This document shows positions 62,330 through 64,000 of a DNA stretch of 64,000 bases, piece after piece. Under the pieces are notes generated by a model. It was not told the origin of the DNA, searched no databases, and saw only the letters and a list, made by a program, of their open reading frames with translations. Origin of the DNA: Pontederia crassipes (taxonomy: Eukaryota; Streptophyta; Magnoliopsida; Commelinales; Pontederiaceae); the NCBI GenBank assembly GCA_030549335.1, contig CM060198.1, forward strand, positions 55,499,995-55,563,994, in the 5' to 3' direction. Numbering within the stretch: position 1 is the first letter of the stretch; each line of letters opens with the position of its first letter. Both the position numbers and the translations under genes were made by a program.

Positions 62330-64000
62330 TGGTTTGTTTGTTTCTTGAAAACCAAGTTGAAAACACACATAAAGTAAGTGACTAAAACTGCAAGGAGGGT
62401 ACCTAATAATATTGTTTTCCATGAAAACCATGGAGGTAGGGATGAAATACATTTGACTGGAATCTGAGATCCAAACAACCCATTGTTATTAGCATAAGAC
62501 CTCGGATCGATTATGGTCATCATCTGATCGCCTTAACGGATCTGATCGGAGAATTGATTATTGCTTAAATCCAGCAGTCAGTTCAGCAAGATTCACAAAG
62601 GTTTGATGTATGCTTCTATTAAGTTGATTTTGTGATAGGTCCAAGTCCGCCTATGCTTTATAGCCGATCCCAAGTCCGGATAAAGGAGGAGGATTGTGTT
62701 AGGCCGCGCCAACGTAAAACCCTATCGAATCTTATGAACATGGATCAACGAGTATATGGCATCGTATGATCCATGTAGCCGACCCCACCTAGTGGGATAA
62801 GGCTTTGTTGTTGTTGTGATAGGTCCAAGCTTTCCAGTTTTGCCAATTTTGCCAATAGTTAGATGAGTATGGTTCTAGAAAATATTGAGAATCATGAGAC
62901 CTCGGAGATTACCTATAGACATTGGTATCTCACAAAGATTCCCTTAGAGATCCAACGATTCATAGATATGAAGGCTTGTGCAAGTGAGAGTTCAGAATGA
63001 TCCTTTCCAGTTCAGAAGAACATCACTGGCATCAATGAAGAAGGTCAACAGGTCATACGCTATGAAGTAAGTACTTGATGTTTCAATCATTCCCTAAGAT
63101 GCCTAATTCAGAAGGAATTCTTCCAGATCTTGTTTCGAAGAGGTTAAAAATGTGAAGCCCGAGAAGATTGAACAAAGACAGAGGTAAGGATACTACAAGC
63201 TGGTTTTTCCAAGTTTCAGAGCCTGGAGAATGGAGATGCTGGTTAGAGACTCTGCTCGAGGAAGCTCATGTAAGTCCAATATCTGACAACCGTCCTTAAA
63301 ATTTGTTTCCACCTAGAGAAAGTGAACCTTACCAAATGAATTATTCCTGGAGATATCTGCATAGGCTAGATTTGTTTCTGCCCTTAGTTGGGGAACTTAT
63401 TGTCATAAAAGTTGTTTTGTGATAAGTCCATTATCAAGAGAAAGCCTATGTTGATTATGGATTCAAGCAGTCTTGGAGAGATAATTTTGGTTAAGAAAAA
63501 GGATCATCAAATGAACATCATGGACAGTGTCCCTTGTCAACTCTCCACTTAAAATGTTTCTCTCTTGAGGAACAGATTATTAGGAGAACTTCGGAGTGAA
63601 GTAAACTAGAAAGAATTGTGCCATTGGGTCTATTATCCAAGATCAGTATATATATTTACTATCTCCATATCAGCTAATCATTTTGGAACACCTACTCTAA
63701 GCTGGTTGTCACTCAAATCCAAGAATCAAGAGCTTTCTGTTCTTTAAGCCAATTTGGAATTCTCTCATGAGTCCACATGTTCCAAGTGATAACCGTGAGT
63801 AATGACATTTTGGAGAAGCCTTTAAGCCAACTGTTATTCCAACGTAGCTTGTTCCCTCCCAGGTAAAGACTCTTCAACCCTCTGAGCTCAAATAAGAATG
63901 GTGGGAGCACTCTGGACAAATGATTGCCATCAAGCTGAAGGGTCTCAAGATACGATAACTTTGTTATTGATGAAAGGCAATTGTCACCAAGATCAAGTTC
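62330..64000 (-). pseudogene. Receptor-like LRR protein (RLP) pseudogene, partial
   Basis: Minus-strand pieces carry LRR words: LDLGDNCLSSITKLSYLETL, NHLSRVLPPFLFELRGLKSL and YLGGNKLRWNNS near 63,990-63,830, then LDLSDNQLRVGVP in another frame. Farther on are LDLSQNQLNRSIHQTFVN and LLDLSNNQFSDQIR (62,655-62,540), then DPRSYANNNGLFGSQIPVKC and the helix WKTILLGTLLAVLVTYFMCV (about 62,420-62,365). That is the order LRR, C-terminal cap and transmembrane segment of plant receptor-like proteins. Frameshifts and stops are frequent, and a small RTE-tailed element interrupts an LRR. The N-terminal part is outside the window. Confidence 0.8.
62646..62813 (+). mobile_element. RTE-tailed small element, nearly full-length, with 16-bp duplication
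   Basis: TTGTGATAGGTCCAAG is repeated exactly at 62630-62645 and 62814-62829. The 168-bp insertion begins TCCGCCTATGCTTTATAGCC and ends with the RTE-like GACCCCACCTAGTGGGATAA then GGC and a TTG tail. Removing it restores an LRR reading frame across the site (KLGP...LDLSQNQLN). Confidence 0.9.

Overview
This is plant nuclear DNA. It contains intron-rich, plant-specific genes (FRIGIDA-like, XRN4, NAD-GDH, RPS18) set in AT-rich DNA crowded with LTR elements, LINEs, hAT and MULE-like transposons. The protein sequences look angiosperm, and a non-grass monocot is my best guess, but the species cannot be fixed from the sequence alone.

Layout. Positions 1-10,000 are repeats: the 5' end of a Ty3/gypsy element on the minus strand (gag, primer site, 2.1-kb LTR), a small Pack-MULE-like element, a 3.06-kb solo LTR with a perfect 5-bp target duplication, a second LTR remnant, and a 1.16-kb foldback element. 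FRIGIDA-like gene: 10,708-13,584 (minus, 3 exons). XRN4, the cytoplasmic 5'-3' exoribonuclease: 15,549-36,043 (minus). I could close 22 exons in frame to 954 aa. Its introns hold an archive of insertions: three L1-type fragments, a 63-bp L1 stub, three 5'-truncated RTE-type LINEs, two small RTE-tailed elements, a composite hAT element, a solo LTR and a 600-bp insertion carrying a piece of another gene. RPS18 (4 exons, 152 aa): 38,832-41,275. Beyond it lie a longer dead RTE copy, a phosphate-transporter (PHT1) pseudogene broken by two hAT elements, NAD-glutamate dehydrogenase (51,509-54,454; 9 exons, 411 aa), a small plant protein ending in a CaaX-type CVIQ (57,103-59,365), a PPR pseudogene and a receptor-like LRR pseudogene running off the right edge.

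The functional genes are unrelated housekeeping or regulatory loci and do not form a pathway. The novel material is in the mobile DNA. An RTE LINE and a short partner share a 3' tail with a hairpin. Three RTE copies show 5-6 bp microhomology at the 5' junction. One insertion appears to be a reverse-transcribed, unspliced fragment of a host pre-mRNA primed from the partner's tail. One hAT-type insertion seems to have moved as two fused MITEs. All boundaries were read by eye. No alignment or database search was run.
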